DNA of 64,000 nucleotides from the NCBI RefSeq assembly GCF_901933205.1, contig NC_044577.1:3607321-3671320 (forward strand). The letters are read 5' to 3'. Source of the stretch: Camarhynchus parvulus (lineage: Eukaryota > Chordata > Aves > Passeriformes > Thraupidae). A model generated the notes under the pieces. It made no database searches and was not told where the DNA came from. It saw nothing but the letters and a program-made list of their open reading frames with translations. The number at the start of each line of letters is the position of its first letter. The first letter of the stretch is position 1. The position numbers and the translations under genes were made by a program. Shown piece by piece: positions 1-13,483 of the stretch.

Positions 1-3000
1 TTCCTTTGCTGCAAGTAGCCAAGCCCCAGTGTATTGATCATTTATTGTATCCTTCTCAGGGTATTAATCTCCAACTGCACTAAAAGAGAGCCTGACCATG
101 TCTCTGTGTGTGGAAATCTCTCCTGGGTGAAAGAGTAATTGCCAGCAGTCTCCAAACTTCTTCTTCTCTTGCTGTTTTCCTTCCAAGTTTGACTGAATAA
201 AACTTTTTTTTTTCATGGAGGCTCAGTGCGAATTTCACAAGAGCTTCAGTAACTTTTTAATGCAAACATGGCATTCATGCAGAATGGTCAATTTCAGCCA
301 TCAAACACTTGCACTTTCCATAGCAATAATTGAAAGGTGCAAATAAGAATCAGTGCAGACACACCCCTCAATGGGGCTGAAAGGTGTGAATGAGTCCAGA
401 CCAGTCTCTGTGCTTGGACTTGCCCAAAGCCACACTTTTCAAGAAGTTTTTTTTCAAGAAGTTTTTCTGATATCACTGACAGTGCTCCACAACAGTGACA
501 ATCCCCAAGCTGGGGCTTGGGATGGACCATGGATGCAACAGCACCAGCTTCTTTATCTCACCTCTATTTATTTTAAAAAGCTATTGATTTTTCACTTTCC
601 AGATGGATCTGGAACAGCTGGGACTTTTAATTTGTATTCAAATTTTATTTTCCTTTTTTTCACTAAATTTGTAATTGAAAGGGACAGCTCCTCATCTGGG
701 ACACCTGGCAGTGGATGCACAGGGCTTCTCCCATTGCTGGCAGCAGTCCCATGCTGGTGCAGACCCTGGGTCTTGTCAGGGTAGAAGGGAACCCCATGGG
801 CAGCTCGTTTCTCCCCCTGCATCACACAGGACATAAAGCTTTACTCAGTGATCCCTGCACAGAGCCAAGTGACTTGTGGCTGAACTAGGGCATATCTCTG
901 AGAAAAAAATAGTCTAACCTTCCCTTGTTTTCTCTGATTTCCACACTGCAGGGCAATCTGCACAGCAATAACTGCTCCAAGAATGATGAGCACCTGCAGA
1001 GGACTCTCTGACAGTGATGTTGGCCTGGTTTTAACCAAAATCCAGTCCAAGGAAGCAAGGGAGCTTGGCTAAGTCAGTGCATCAGTGGTGAGGTCTGGCC
1101 AGGGTTGGCTTTGCTCTTGGTTCCTTTGACTTTCTGGTTGTTGAAATCTACAGATCCCAGCATGAAAATTGTCTGTTGGGGATTCACACCTGTACTTTTT
1201 CTTTTATTAAATCATGTATTTTAGTAGTTCCCTTACTGCATGGGGATAAATGCCTCTCTGCTATGTATTGTCCACACATAGTGATACCTACAGTGCCTCA
1301 ACCCCATTTTTCAGTGGCCTGGCATGGTGAGAGCTGCAACATCAATCTGCTCCTTTTCTCTGGGCAATTCCTGCTGGCTCCAGGCTCTGGGACTCACTCT
1401 GCTTGTCGCAGTGGGAGCTGCCAGCAGGAAACAGCATCCAGACAAGGTGAGGTTGCACCCTGGAGGCAGAGCAGAGCACAGATCCTGCTGGCTGTGGGGG
1501 AATCTGAGGCACAAAGGGGCTGTGCCAGGTGGTTGCCCCCTCTCTGAAAGCCACTGACACGTGGTGGGCACCAGGTGGGTCAGGGAGGAATGAATCTGTT
1601 TGAAGGAAAAGGCTCAAAGCCAGAGGTGAGAAGAGACAAACCAGCATTATTAGGAATGAGTGGTTTGGGGCTGGAGTCCTGTGGTGCTGCCGGGAGGACA
1701 CGGTGCTGACAGCCATCCATCCATCCACCCTGGAAATGAAATTAATTAAATTCCACTCCCTCAGCCGGCCTGGCCTGCGGCCCCACGCTCCCATGGAGGA
1801 TTGCTGATGGTGCACATTGCTGCAGGCTGAGTCCCAAACTGTGAGATCAGCCAGATCAGCCCGAAGAGGCTCCAGCAGCCCCGGGAAGGAGCTGGGGACT
1901 CCAGGAGTGGGGGGATCAGCTCATGGGGACATGAGGGTGGTGTAGGCACAGAGTTTGTGATAACTGGGAGTGGGGCTGGGCCCAGCCTCATCCCCAGTGG
2001 GCACAGCTGTGCAGGACAGGTGAATGCTATTGAAGGGAACGAGCCATGGAGTGCCCAGGGGCACTGACCAACCACCAAAGGGAACAGAGGGCACACAGGT
2101 GCAGTGCATCAACAGGAGGGGATAAAAGGCTGGGCTGAAGAACAAGAAGGGCAGATGCTTGCAGCCTGCTGAGGTGTCCTGGTGTTGCTGTGTGTGGGCA
2201 GGGGCCTGAAGCCTTCTGAAGAGGTGAGGTGTTGCTGTGTGTGGGCAAATGCTTAAAGCCTTCTGAAATTGTGTGGTAAGACTCTGTGTATCATGGCCAT
2301 CTCAGCTGTGACAGGGTGGGATGAAACTGAGGCCCTTCCTTGGCTGCTGGAGGGCTGCAGGTCAGCCCATAAACCATGGGATGTTGTGGGATGCAGGAGC
2401 TGATCCTATTCTCCTGCTGCTGTGAGCAGGACAGGTAATATTTCCCTGGAGCCTGCCTGGCTTCTGTTTTCTAATGGACCATGGAACCCAAAGTATCTTG
2501 TTGAAGCAATGGGAGGGGGCTGCAATAAGTTTCAAGTGTCCCTTCCTGAGCTGAGCTCCAGGTATCAGAGGAGAGGAAAAGCTGGCCAGTAACTGAGGCT
2601 GGGAGAGCCCTTCTGTGTCAGCAGGGTCTGACAGGACCTCCTGGCCTCAGGGGCAGAAAATTCCAAAGTCAAAGAGCATGATCCTTGCTTGTGCCTCCTG
2701 CTGGGTTTTCCAGTGGTACACTGGGGGAAACAGTTCATTTAGGTTAATTGCACAATGCAGATATTTATAAAATGGTATCTGTTTAAACAGAGGAATGTGC
2801 CTTTTCCTGATGAGGTCTTTGCAAGAACAGCAGTGTGTCACTTGACCCAGGCCTTTAACTGGAACCATCTTGGCAATTTAATGAAATTAAATGGCTGGAC
2901 TGTGGGGAGTTCATTAGTAAGTAATCCAAAGGCTAAAGCTCTGTGAGCTAGTTCAGCTCTCAAGTGCTTATTTGTGTTTGCCAGATCCAGTAAAGTGAAA

Positions 3001-6000
3001 CCCCTTAATAGGTGCTGGCAGTATTTGTAACACACTCTCCTCTGGTCTGGAGACCATCACACAGGCATTGGTGTGATTTCATACTTCTAAATGAATTTTT
3101 TTTTAATAAAAAGCACCTCCAGGACAGCCACAGGGTCCCCTCTGTGCTGGGTGCCTTTGCAGAGGCACTTCTGTTCTTGATGCCATCAGCCTCTTGCTTC
3201 TGGCAAAGCAACTAAGGGAATCTCATTTCTTTCCAAAAAAGCTTTCAGAGGTGGCTGCTGCTGCCAGCAGTGCAGTGCTGAACCTGAGAGGGGCTCTGGC
3301 TTCCTTGTCATGCTGGGCCATGGCTGGGACTGTGCACGGTTTTATTTCGGGCTGTTTGCCCAAGGGTGGGGACCAGGGGTGTAAAGTTCCTCTGGGATTC
3401 TGGCAGGTTGTTTAAAAGAATGCTGAATTGCTGCTTGTTTCTTGTGAGTGGGGATTTAGAGGAGTCAGGAGGGTATGGATCTTCCTCTTGCTGTGTAAAG
3501 GACTTCTGGGTTTCCGGAAGAGAACGTGCTGAAGTTTCATTCCTTAATTCACCAGATATAAGCAAGATTTACAAATAAGTGAACTGTGGCACCACTAAAA
3601 GTTTGGCAGGGAGTTCACTGAAGGATGTTTGAGATAGTCAAAGGCCTAACTCCAAGATACCTAAATTTATTTTTCATCCAAACCATGGGCTGGCCCTTCA
3701 GGCTTATCCACCATGAAAGCCCTCAGGGAAGGTTCTCTACCCCATGTCCTAGAAGGAGCACTTAGTTTTAAAAAAAACTGTTTAAAACCTTTTGGTGTGT
3801 CCATGAGTCCAAACTTCCTGTGCAGTCCAACATCATCATATGGTCAAGCTCTTGGGCTGGAGTTGAAGGGCTGTGGATTAGATCCACGCACGAAAATGTC
3901 TCTGACCTGGAATTCTACCAAAAAATGGGGGTTTTCATTAATGGACTCTACTTTGTGTAAAAATTCTTGCTGGGATTTAGTGTAGGTGCTGCACAAGTTC
4001 TTTTAAAAGTAAATAATGCAATCGGACAGGTGCTCCTGCCAAAGAAATTGGATATTGAAAGGTATGAATATTATAAAAGCAAAAACCATCAATCTGAGCA
4101 ATAGATATCCCAGATATTGTCAGATCTGCAGTGGTATCAGCAGCACAGGTTTTGTCCTGGAGTGTGTGAAATGCCTCTGGAATCAAATAGATTTTGGAAG
4201 GATGGTCAGTGCCACACATGCAGGAGGTCTCTGACTGGTTATTTACAGCATGGCTCTGCAGTCCCAACAGAGCTTCTGCTAAATTAGGCATTGCCAAAGG
4301 AACTTAAATTTACACCATGGAAAAGGACAGGATTTTATCCACCGATGGCATGTGAAAGGTCCTGTGGCAGCTACAGGAGATTTTAAGTTCAGCTTTAGTC
4401 CCTGTAACAATCCTGTCTTGTCTTCTCTTCTGGGGGCTTGGGCCAGCTGCTGACCTTTGCAGGTCCCTCTTCTCCTTCTCCTCCTGGCTCAGTGAAGTTC
4501 AGGAGCTGATAAAAAGACAGAATTAGAGACAGAATTAGCCACAGCTTTAAAAATCTCCATTTCCAGCGTGGTGCTGGAAGGAGCCCTGCTGTGCCCCTCT
4601 CCAGTGGTGCTGCACAGCTTCCAGCTCCAGCAGTGAGACAGGTGGGGTTTTGTTCCTGAACGCTGCTTTCCATATGGAACAGCATCCCAGAGATCACATC
4701 CAAGCAGTCTTTCTGTGTTGGGAGTCCCGCTCTCAAGGTCCAGGCAGGACAAAATCCACACACAGCCCAGCTCATGTCTCAAATCCTGCGTGTCCAGGCT
4801 GTGTCCATGGCAGGGAGGACCCACGGACACTTGGTCACACACAGGGACGAGTGGTGAGAGCAGAATGTGGATACTTCCCTCAGGCTGGTGTTTTAGCAAG
4901 GGAAGCCTGTGCAGAGCTGTCAGAGGAGGTGCGGGGTGCTCCCCCAGCCTGGAGCGCTCCTGCTGGGCTTTGCCTGGGAAAGGAGGAGCTCTTCCCGGCG
5001 AGGGAAGCAGAGATGGGCAGGAGGGACAAAAGCAGCGCAGCAACGACACCTTGTGCTGCACGGCGGCGGCTGCATGTGAGAGCTGCACAGGAGTGCTGAG
5101 TGCTGCTCCTGTCCTTGTCCCTGTCCCCCTGCCCAGCTGTGCAAGCCCCTTGTCCTCCTGGAGCTGACAGATGGTGGGAGAGCCTTGTCCACAGGGCAAG
5201 GAGTCACAGCAGGATTTTGGCAGCAGCAGGCAGAGACTACGAGTGAAAAGGCTACAAAGAGGCTAGAGAAGAAATTTCTGTGTATTGCACTCTCTTCTTC
5301 CTTTATTCTTTTACTGTGGCATCACTGCAAAGCACTGGAATATCCTCTGAGTGCTCTGTGGAAAGCTGTGCCTCAGTCATCTGCAGGTAGTGGGTACACC
5401 AGCAACATTTCATTTTCTTCTTGCAAGAAGTTTGTTGGTGCAAATATTCTGTCGTGTCTGAGAACCAGTGTGGCTGAAGACCCGTTTTGAAGATACAGAC
5501 TGGCATTTTGTCCCAAACAAGGGCACTATACCCATCCCTCACCACTGTGACTGCACCAAAATTCCCCCAGACTTGCACCCTGGACTCAAAATTCAAGGTT
5601 TCTGAAAGCAGGTTGGGTTGGTGCCTCACCACTGCCCAAGAGCAGCATCTGTGAGGTGCCAACCCAGCCCACCACATGGACAGTTCTTTTGGAGACCCTT
5701 CAGCTGTAACCCTGGTTGAGTTGTGACCCTGTTTGTGCTGAATTCTTGCCAAATCAGCCTGGTGTGGAACAGTGGTGGATGAATTTCTTTTTGAAGCTTT
5801 GTCTTTGCCCACACCGGTGCCTCTTGGCCGAGCTTGTCAGAGGGAGGCCATGCTCCAAGATGTGTCAGAAATAAAGAAAAACCTTGGCATGAAATCCTGC
5901 AGCATCCAAATGCTGTGCTTTGGTAGCCATGAGCAGAAAGCAGCTCCTGCCTGGCCTGTGCTGCATTATGTCTCTGGGTAGGATTTTTGGAGATGCCTGC

Positions 6001-7734
6001 AGCACTTAGCAGCAGAATGGCTGCCCTAAGTCAATGAGACTTTGTTCAGAACAGCCTCGGGTGCTTTTCAAAGGCTTGGCCTCTTGTGGGCCTCTTTAAA
6101 GACTTGTAAATTACAGTTAATTCCTGTGGCTTAGGTGTATTCGTTGATACAGCCCAGGATTGCATTCCTATCCTCTTTAGGATCCCAGCCTGGATTGAAG
6201 GGTTGACAGGGAGCAGAGGGAGCAGCTCCTGCCTTCACCTTCAGTGTCCCATTCCCCAGCCTGAAGGGACAGGTCTGCCTGCTGCAGCTGGGATTGTGCT
6301 CCTCCTGCACAAGAACTGAAATTCAACCAGCATAACTTATTGGGGAACAAAACAAAGCCCATTGAGGTGTGTGCATCAACCTCCAGGTCACCTCCAGCTG
6401 GGAAATGGGGCTGCTGGCAGGGCACCTCTGCAGGAAAGAAAGGGCAGCTGTGGTTTTATGTGGTTTGTGATGCCAGCTTCTCTCTTTCATGTGGAAATGG
6501 AGGTGCCTGTTGCACCCAGGCTGAAAGGAAAGCCAGGATTGTACCCAGGCCCCCTGCCTGCAGAGCCACCATGCCATTACATGGCTGTGAGGGTTTTCTC
6601 ACTTACTTTGGTTTGGTTTTTCAGGGAATATCAGATATATCTGATAGGATATCAAATGTATCCTTCCCATGTTGTTCATAGATCATCAGGAAGAAGCACT
6701 CCCCAAAATGAGTTTAAAAACCTGGCAAGTTCCTATCTGACCTGTTACTTGCTTTGAAGCAACTTCTGGAATTGGCTGTGGGTATTGAACCAGCTGCAAG
6801 GTTTCATCTGCTCCATCACTGGGTGTTCCAAATTGTTCTGATCAGGAACTTGTTGCCTCCCATAGTCAAGGCTGTTGGCTCCAGGGGCAGATTAAATTAT
6901 CTTGGCCTGTAGGTGAGGCAGGTGAAACACAGTCTGCAGGAAATAGTAGAGGACTGTAGAATATGAAAGGGGTGTGATAAAAGGATTTTCAGAGAAGTCA
7001 CTGGTTTTGTCCAAAAACCAGTGTCACAGCTCAAAGAGCCATAGACAAAGGCTGGTATTTCCATCTGAATGCCTGTGGAGCCATCAGATTCCATGATTTT
7101 TGTTGCGGTGTTGAGCCTTGGTGCTGGACTGCATCAGGAAGGAGGCACAGCTGTGCCTGTCCTCTGGGTCTGATGGAAATGTTCATCTCTCAGAGGCCAT
7201 TTTCAGTGTTGTGACAGCACATCTCAATTCTGCTGAGATTTCACAGAAAAAAAAAAAAAATCAGAAAAACCTTGTTTGCCTTGATGTCTTCTCAGGCAGG
7301 TTCAAAATAGAGACCAGGGTTGTCCTCTTTGTGTGTAGCGCAGTAAAAATTATATTCAGAAATATATCCAGGTGGTTTGCTGCTCTGAATCTTCCTCTGC
7401 TGGACTGGAAAAGGGTCTGTATAATTTAATTTGTAGTATCTTGGGGAGCTCAGAATAGAGGGTGCTGAGCAGAAGACAAGGGGCTCCTGTCTATGTCCTG
7501 GGTTGTAGATCAACTCTTTGAGGTGAATATTTAGTTCTGTGAGCCTTTCCCAGCATGGTTGTCACAGCCCTGAAGGTGACATTGTGTCATGGAGCTGTAA
7601 GTCAGCACTGCCATCAGATCCTGGTTTGGAAACTGTTTTGGAGGCTGCCTGACCATGCCTTGGCCAAAGCAGAGGGAGAGCAATGGCCATGGCCGCTCCC
7701 TTGGCCCTTTGGTTTTCACTGAGGATGTTTGTTT
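1..7734. other. Intergenic, no supportable gene
   Basis: The sequence is of mixed composition with alternating GC-rich patches (for example 1300-2400 and 4550-5200) and AT-rich patches. Many open frames of 60-236 codons occur on both strands, but they overlap each other in several frames, none resembles a protein family I know, and none has credible splice signals. I see no CR1 or LTR copy here. Small local repeats are a CCAT run near 1711-1728, a 15-bp tandem duplication near 437-465, a 47-bp tandem duplication (separate entry) and an A15 tract near 7247-7260. This is probably intergenic or intronic DNA of a gene whose exons lie outside the window. Confidence 0.6.
2182..2267. repeat. 47-bp imperfect tandem duplication
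   Basis: Two copies begin with the same block (gtgttgctgtgtgtgggca) at 2182 and 2229, a period of 47 bases, and both end in 'aagccttctgaa'. They differ mainly in the middle ('ggggcctg' against 'aatgctta'). This looks like a local duplication from slippage or unequal exchange. No coding role is apparent. Confidence 0.7.
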
Positions 7735-7868
7735 GCTCCATCCCTGGAACCATCCAAGGCCAGGTTGGATGGGGCTACCTGGGCTCATGGAAGGTGTCCC
7801 TGCCCATGGCAGGGGTGGAGCTGGGTGAGCTTTCATGTCCCTTCCCACCCAAACCATTCTGGGATTTT
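7735..7868 (+). mobile_element. CR1 LINE 3' fragment
   Basis: The block reads like the terminal part of an avian CR1 retrotransposon: 'aggttggatggggc', then 'tgtccctgcccatggcaggg', then 'tcccttcccacccaaaccattct'. It is strongly 5'-truncated, as nearly all CR1 copies are, and keeps only the 3' untranslated end. No reverse-transcriptase coding remains. Orientation is set by the order of the blocks. The family assignment comes from my knowledge of CR1 3' ends, not from a search. Confidence 0.8.
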
Positions 7869-10318
7869 TTGCTCACCCCAGAAAGTGGGTTGGGTGAGAT
7901 CATACTGGGGATGCAGCATGTCAAAGGTCAGCTGTGTCACCTTCTCTCTCTGGATCTCTGCACACAGACAGCCCAGCTGCTGGGGGATCAGGGAACAGTG
8001 ATTGAGAGTAGAAATAGCTGTGCACCGAGAAGCCAGTACTCTGCCCACACTGAAGGCTAAAACCTTTCCACTGAAACTGAGAAGGACAGTTGGATTGCTC
8101 TTAGTATCTCCAGTGCCTGTGTGGATGGGGGCAAGGATGTGTGACAGGTGTGATTCTTTCCTTTTTTTCTTTTTAATTGTTTTCTTTTTCCCCTTGCACC
8201 TGCAGGTTGAAGTATCTGCAGCGTTGTTGCTCGCAGCAGCTCAAGGGCCACCTCAGAACAGTTCTGGGAGGTCCACAAGTGCTTAGGCTTGCTCTTGGGG
8301 CAGCAGGGAAATCAATGAAGGAAGGCAGGAGAGCAAGAAGTAAAGCTGTGAGTAAGTGCACAGCGTTTTGGGGAACAAAATGGGGCTTGGCTGACCCTGG
8401 TGTGCTTGTTGAGGAGATGCCTACCTGGGTGCAGTGTCAAAAACTTGCCAAATGAAGTACTTGTGGACCATTTTAAGGTGGGAATGGCATTGTTCATCTT
8501 ACTAAGTCAAGTGTGAAACCCCTTGTGTATTTTTAATCTCTTAAAATAGATCTTTAGGTGCTGGGTTTGCTGCTAATTGATGCACAAAATGGTGTTAACA
8601 TATAATGCATCAGCTCATATCAGAGAGAGGGTGTCTGTTGAGTACAGCATTTGTGCAACAGCTGCTGGTAGGATTTTTGTGAGCAAGGAGAGGTCTTGTG
8701 TCTGTGTGAAACCTCTCTGCCATTCTCTGGGCAGATGTGAACTCCTTGGCTGATCTCTGTCCCATCCCATGGTTCCTCCAGGCCTCATGAGAAGGTGTTG
8801 GCAGAAGGAACACTCCCCAGAGTAAATCCCCTGGGAGGGACCAGCTCCTGGTACAGGGTCACCTTTTATTATTTCCCAACAGTTCCAGCAGCACATGAAA
8901 GCAGAGGAGAGGAGACTTGAGTCATTTTGCTGCTCATGGAACTGACTACTGAGCTGTTTGTACAACTGCACGGGAGGACAAACCCTCTCACAGCCTCTCT
9001 GTGCTGACTGCCATCTATAAAAAGATCTTGACAGCCTCTCCTGTGAAAAGCTCTCACACCTCCCCTCTGCAGCATGCCTTTGATGCTGGAGCAGGTGGGT
9101 AGTCCTCAGGCTACTGAAGTGCCTTTCCTTTGGCTTCCACACTGCTCTGTTTCTGCCTGCCTGCCCACGTGTGGCTCTGTAAAAGCTGTAGTGACCTCCT
9201 GGAAGTATTGGAGCCCGCACTCTCAGGGAGCAGGAACAAGGAGCTGCTTGAAGGGCCCTTTTCTGCTTGGATGCTACAGGTTTGTCAGCTGTGGTGACTG
9301 TAATCTGTAGATCCTCAGATTTCTGGGAAAAGGAAGAAGTTACTTAGCACTGAGACTAAGCTTGGGTCAGATCCTCCATCCTTCCCCAGGCAGGAGTGCA
9401 CGAGTACCCCCTTCTCTACTCCCCAGCTCCTACTTCATATTTGACTGATATAAAGAAAAAATCATCCATTGGTGTAATGGGATCACAGAAACCCAATGAG
9501 GCATGAAATTATTTTCCTTCTTTCCCTGATAAATCCCTTGTTGTAAATTAAACAGTTTACCCATTTAACTACAGGTGGATCAATGTCTGTGTCAGTCTGC
9601 TGTTAATGAGGAGGGAGATTATCCAGGACAAACATGGGTCTCTCTTGCTGATGATGAAGTAATGTTCTTCCCAAGTTGTGTTACAACTGAGATCCCTGGG
9701 AAAGCTGGGAAAGGAGCTCAGTATCAGCAGCTCTCAGGGTGGGGGATCTGGATGGAGTGATGTCCCCACACTCTGAGTTCTCGATGCACTAAAATAAGTT
9801 TCCATTCCAAAGAAAGTTGGGGTTAGCACAGGATCAAGTACTCCATGCTGGTAGACCTTGGAGCAGGTGGAGAGAGCTATCCTGAGGCAACAGGAGCAGC
9901 CTCTGGCTGGGCTGTGCCCTCTGGACAGGGTATCCTTTCAGGGGCTGTGCTGAGCAGCCTGGCACAGGGAGGGAGCTTTGTATCTGTGCACCTCCCCAGC
10001 AAAATCTGAAATTGCATCCACACTCTAGCAAATGCAGTCAAGTATAACTAAGCTAACTGAAAGACAGGACTCATCTGGATTTTCACTGAATTGTCTTTCC
10101 GAAATGATTTTGAAATACTGTTTGTTTTGCACTGTGGATATAAATTCTTTTTCAAAGTGCTTGAAGCATGGCAAGAGTTTTATTCCCATGCTTTATCCCC
10201 TGGGAAGGTTTGACTGTGTGATAGGAGGAGTAAGTGATGGGAAACTTAATAGTAAGAAGAGAGAGTTGAGCTTCTTAGACTGCTGAGTGCAGGGGTCACT
10301 GGAGGTTGGCTGGGGTTT
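7869..10318. other. Non-coding stretch, nothing recognised
   Basis: I see no recognisable gene or transposon. The stretch includes a pyrimidine-rich run near 8156-8192 just before a 'cacctgcag' acceptor-like site, but the downstream open frame (about 8200-8286) resembles no known exon and has no convincing donor. The reverse-strand open frame of 201 codons at 8615-9220 has no recognisable domain. Confidence 0.5.
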
Positions 10319-10420
10319 GGAGGAACCTGGCCTGGTGGAATGTGTCCCTGCCCATGGCAGGGGGCTGGAATGAGATTATCATTAAGGTCCCTTCCAGCCC
10401 AAATAATTCTGTGCCTCTAT
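10319..10420 (+). mobile_element. CR1 LINE 3' fragment
   Basis: The sequence carries the ordered CR1 3' end blocks: 'tgtccctgcccatggcaggg', 'ggctggaatgagat', and 'aaggtcccttccagcccaaa', followed by 'ttctgtgcctctat'. It is a short 5'-truncated plus-strand copy. It ends only about 150 bases before a minus-strand CR1 copy, so the two elements lie tail to tail. Confidence 0.85.
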
Positions 10421-10569
10421 AAAAGCCAATTTGAGTCACAACAGGCCAGGAGAGATCTAGGTGCAGGAATAAAACATAAACCTGTTACTTCCATGACCCC
10501 TGCTGCTTGCATCTTCTTTGTTAGAACCCTGATCAGTCAGAATCAGACTGGTCAATCAATATCTGACCA

Positions 10570-10950
10570 GTCAGAATCACAGGAAAAAAAAAAAAGATTG
10601 GTTTGGGCTAGAAGGGACCTTGAATATAACCTTGTTCCACCCCTCTGCCATGGGCATAGACACCTTCCACGAGACCAAATTGCTCCAAGCCTTGACCAAC
10701 CTGGGCTTGAACACCTTCAGGGATGTGGCATCCACAGCTTCCCAGGCAGCCTGTGCCTCACCACCCTAACAATAAATTTTTTTCCCTCATATTTAATTTA
10801 AACCTACTCTTTTTCAGTTTGAACCCATTCCCCCTTGTCCTGGCACTACAGGATCTTGTAGATAATCTTGTCCCATTTTTCTTCTAAACTCCCTTCAGGG
10901 ACTGGAAGGCCACAATTACATCACCCCTGTGCTGCCCTGTCCTGCTTGGT
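10570..10950 (-). mobile_element. CR1 LINE 3' fragment, reverse orientation
   Basis: This is the reverse complement of a longer CR1 3' end. From the left it reads 'ggtttgggctagaagggacc', 'ccacccctctgccatgggca', 'ttgctccaagccttgaccaa', 'catccacagcttcccaggca', 'taatttaaacctactctttt' and 'ttcagggactggaaggccac'. The order matches the CR1 terminal region inverted. It covers about 380 bases and is 5'-truncated, so its truncated end lies to the right. An A-rich tract precedes it near 10583-10595. No open reading frame survives. Confidence 0.88.
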
Positions 10951-13477
10951 AGGTTCAGGGGAAGGTGGTTGGATTTACTCTGGGCAGGGTCAGGAGAAAC
11001 AATGGAATTCTCAGAGTATTCAGGAGTGTCATGCTCACAAGAAACAGGATGCTGAAATGACAGCCTTCTCAGGGGTCACCCATCCCTCTCTGCTGAGGCA
11101 AAATCTGTCACATCAAACATCTGCCAGGGGTGGGTCCAAAGAAGGCTCCTCACCCTCCCCAGCCACCTGGTGTTTCTCACTCTCATCATCATCAATCTCC
11201 TTCTTGATTTAAGCTTAAACCTCTGGATACTTCCACCATTCACGAGCATCTTGAAGAAGTAATTTCCTTCCTGTCAATACAAGTGATTTCTATATTGTCT
11301 CCTCTTCCTCTGGTCTGATCTTCCCCTCTCTTCTCCTGGGTCCTGTTTTCTGGGCACGTGCTCTTGCCTGTGCTCCTCTGCAGTCCATACCTTTGCCTTA
11401 AAGCCAATGCAGCACTTATCCAAGGGCTGCTTTGTTTCTTAATGATGACATTTAAGCTGCAGTAATCCTGCAAGGGCTTCTTCTACCTCATATCAAAGGC
11501 AAATTGTTCAAATTTTGATCCTCTTGTTAGAACCAGCCTCCTCTATCACAAAAGCTGCAGTCAGCATGAGAGATTTAAGTTAAGCAGCACTTTTCCTATT
11601 ACCTAACACATTTTAACTTTGGACTGGGAGTAGAATTAGTTCTGCAGTTATCACTAAAATAATGTAATCTTTCTGCCTAAGTTAGCAAAAAAATACCTGA
11701 TTAGTGCTCTAAAAACTGGCTGAGTGCTTATAACTCATGGTCATGGTTGGCAGGGCTCAGATGCAGCTCTGTAACAAACTGCAGGGAAAGCCCTGCCCCA
11801 CTGCCTCTGACTGCTCCCAGATCATTCCCCTCATCTCCAATTTCATTTGATCTAACTATAGCTCCCTGGCAAATGACAATTCATAGCTAGGTGGTGTTCA
11901 AAGTCTAATTGCTCCACAGTTTTCTCAGTACTTCAGAATTTCTTAATTGCATTAGCCAAGGTGAGAATAATTGCTGCTTTCATATCCTTGAAACTTCTCA
12001 TACAAAAGAGGCTTATGCAAGAATCTGCTCATTCTCTCCAATAAATGATCTCTCTGTTATTACAGAGAATGTTTTGGGGGACTGCTGGGAAGCATTCCAC
12101 CACACCATTATGCACCTGAACAAAACTTGAAACTTGCAGGCACAAGAGTAAATTATAGTCTGGGGCAATCATCAGAACACACTTTGGCTTTGAATATTTT
12201 GGGGGATTTTTTCCTTTCTTTCTTTCTTTCTTTTTTTTTTTTTTTTTTTCTTCTTTCCTGGAAGTTGCTCTTTCAGAAGAACAAACCCCAAACCTAGAAG
12301 TAACCCAGTATTTTGCATTTGGGGACTTTGTGGGTAGAGGAAATCTGCTATTTTCAGGTCACTGGTGCTCTGACCTTGCTCTTGGTCACATGTGGAACTC
12401 CTAGTCTGTGCCAGTCACTGTCCTTATTTTTAATTTGTCCGTGAAATCTGTGATCAAGGACCATTTCTCCCCCTGGTTTGTGCATCTTCAGGATCTTGAG
12501 CTGTATTCAAGGCTTCTAGATGTGTTGGTATTGTAGCTGTGTGCATGTGCCTCAAGTGCAATAAAGCCACTCAGGCAGGGAATTAGACATAATGTTCTTC
12601 CTTAAGCTCCAGCAATTAAGTATAAACATATGCATGCACAATAAAATGTCATGCATCCCTTCTGAGGCTATGACTACCATTAGAAAAAGAAAAAAGAACC
12701 ATGTGTTTCCTAACATGCCAATTGGATCCACTTAGTGTGAGAAGAAGCTATTCAGTGAGTCAAGCACTTAATCCAAGAAGCAAGTTGTATACAAATTTCT
12801 GATAAGGTAGACAAATTTCACACCCTGTTCTGGGGAAAATATTACATTTCATGGTGCTTTACAGATGATGACAAATCCTATTAAAAACCTGAAAAAAACC
12901 CGAAGTGTACCAGTTAAACATGGATATTTTAAATTATCTGGGTTTTTTGGATGCAGGAAAATAAGTAAAATGGGCATTTTGTAGGAATAACAGCAAGTGC
13001 CATAGAGGTTTTACACAGGGTCCTTGGCAAGAAATAATCTGATTATAGCTACAGGGCCAATTTCTCTTGCAGCACGTGAAATAATGCTCAGGAATAGTCC
13101 AAGTACTTCTTCCAGTTGCTAGACAAACTCAGAGGATAAATAGGATGGAGAGTCTAATGGTGAGGTTTGAAGGACTGCAAGAACATCAAACCTTTCAGGT
13201 GTGCTCCAGAGCTGTAAATCAAGGTGGGTTATGCCATCATTCTGAGGCAGCCAAGCTATAATTTAGGAACTTTTTCCAGTTACTGTGACTGGCTGAAGTA
13301 CAATGGCAGGAGCTTTGCAGAGGTTTAGATGATTGTTTTTTAAGATGAGATGCCAGAGCTGTGGGTGCAGACTAGAATGTGCTGTATCCCATGTCCCCGC
13401 CCCTGGGACCCAGCAGCTGTGCCTTCTGTGTCACTTTTGCTACAGATGCTTCCAAATCCTCCATCTGCATTCTGTCT
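10951..13477. other. Non-coding stretch with a CTTT/poly-T tract
   Basis: No gene is recognised. Base composition becomes more AT-rich after about 11.5 kb. The only distinct structure is the pyrimidine tract at 12214-12249. An AATAAA hexamer occurs near 12559, but there is no associated transcript evidence. Confidence 0.5.
12214..12249. repeat. (CTTT)n and poly-T microsatellite
   Basis: Four CTTT units are followed directly by a run of about 19 T. It may be the reverse complement of a retroposon A-tail or a simple slippage tract. No retroposon body is recognisable beside it. Confidence 0.85.
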
Positions 13478-13483
13478 CTCCAG

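Noticed and set aside
3835..3895. tRNA-like segment with an A-box-like and a B-box-like block
   Set aside because: A T-arm-like stem (tgtgg/ccacg) with a seven-base loop can be drawn, but the loop lacks TTC, the anticodon and acceptor arms do not pair, and there is no pol III terminator in the right place.
4489..5199. 236-codon minus-strand open frame
   Set aside because: It lies in a GC-rich patch with several equally long frames on both strands, with no domain or splice support.
6630..6645. 16-bp palindrome atcagatatatctgat
   Set aside because: AT-rich palindromes of this size are expected by chance in a window this long, and there is no supporting context.
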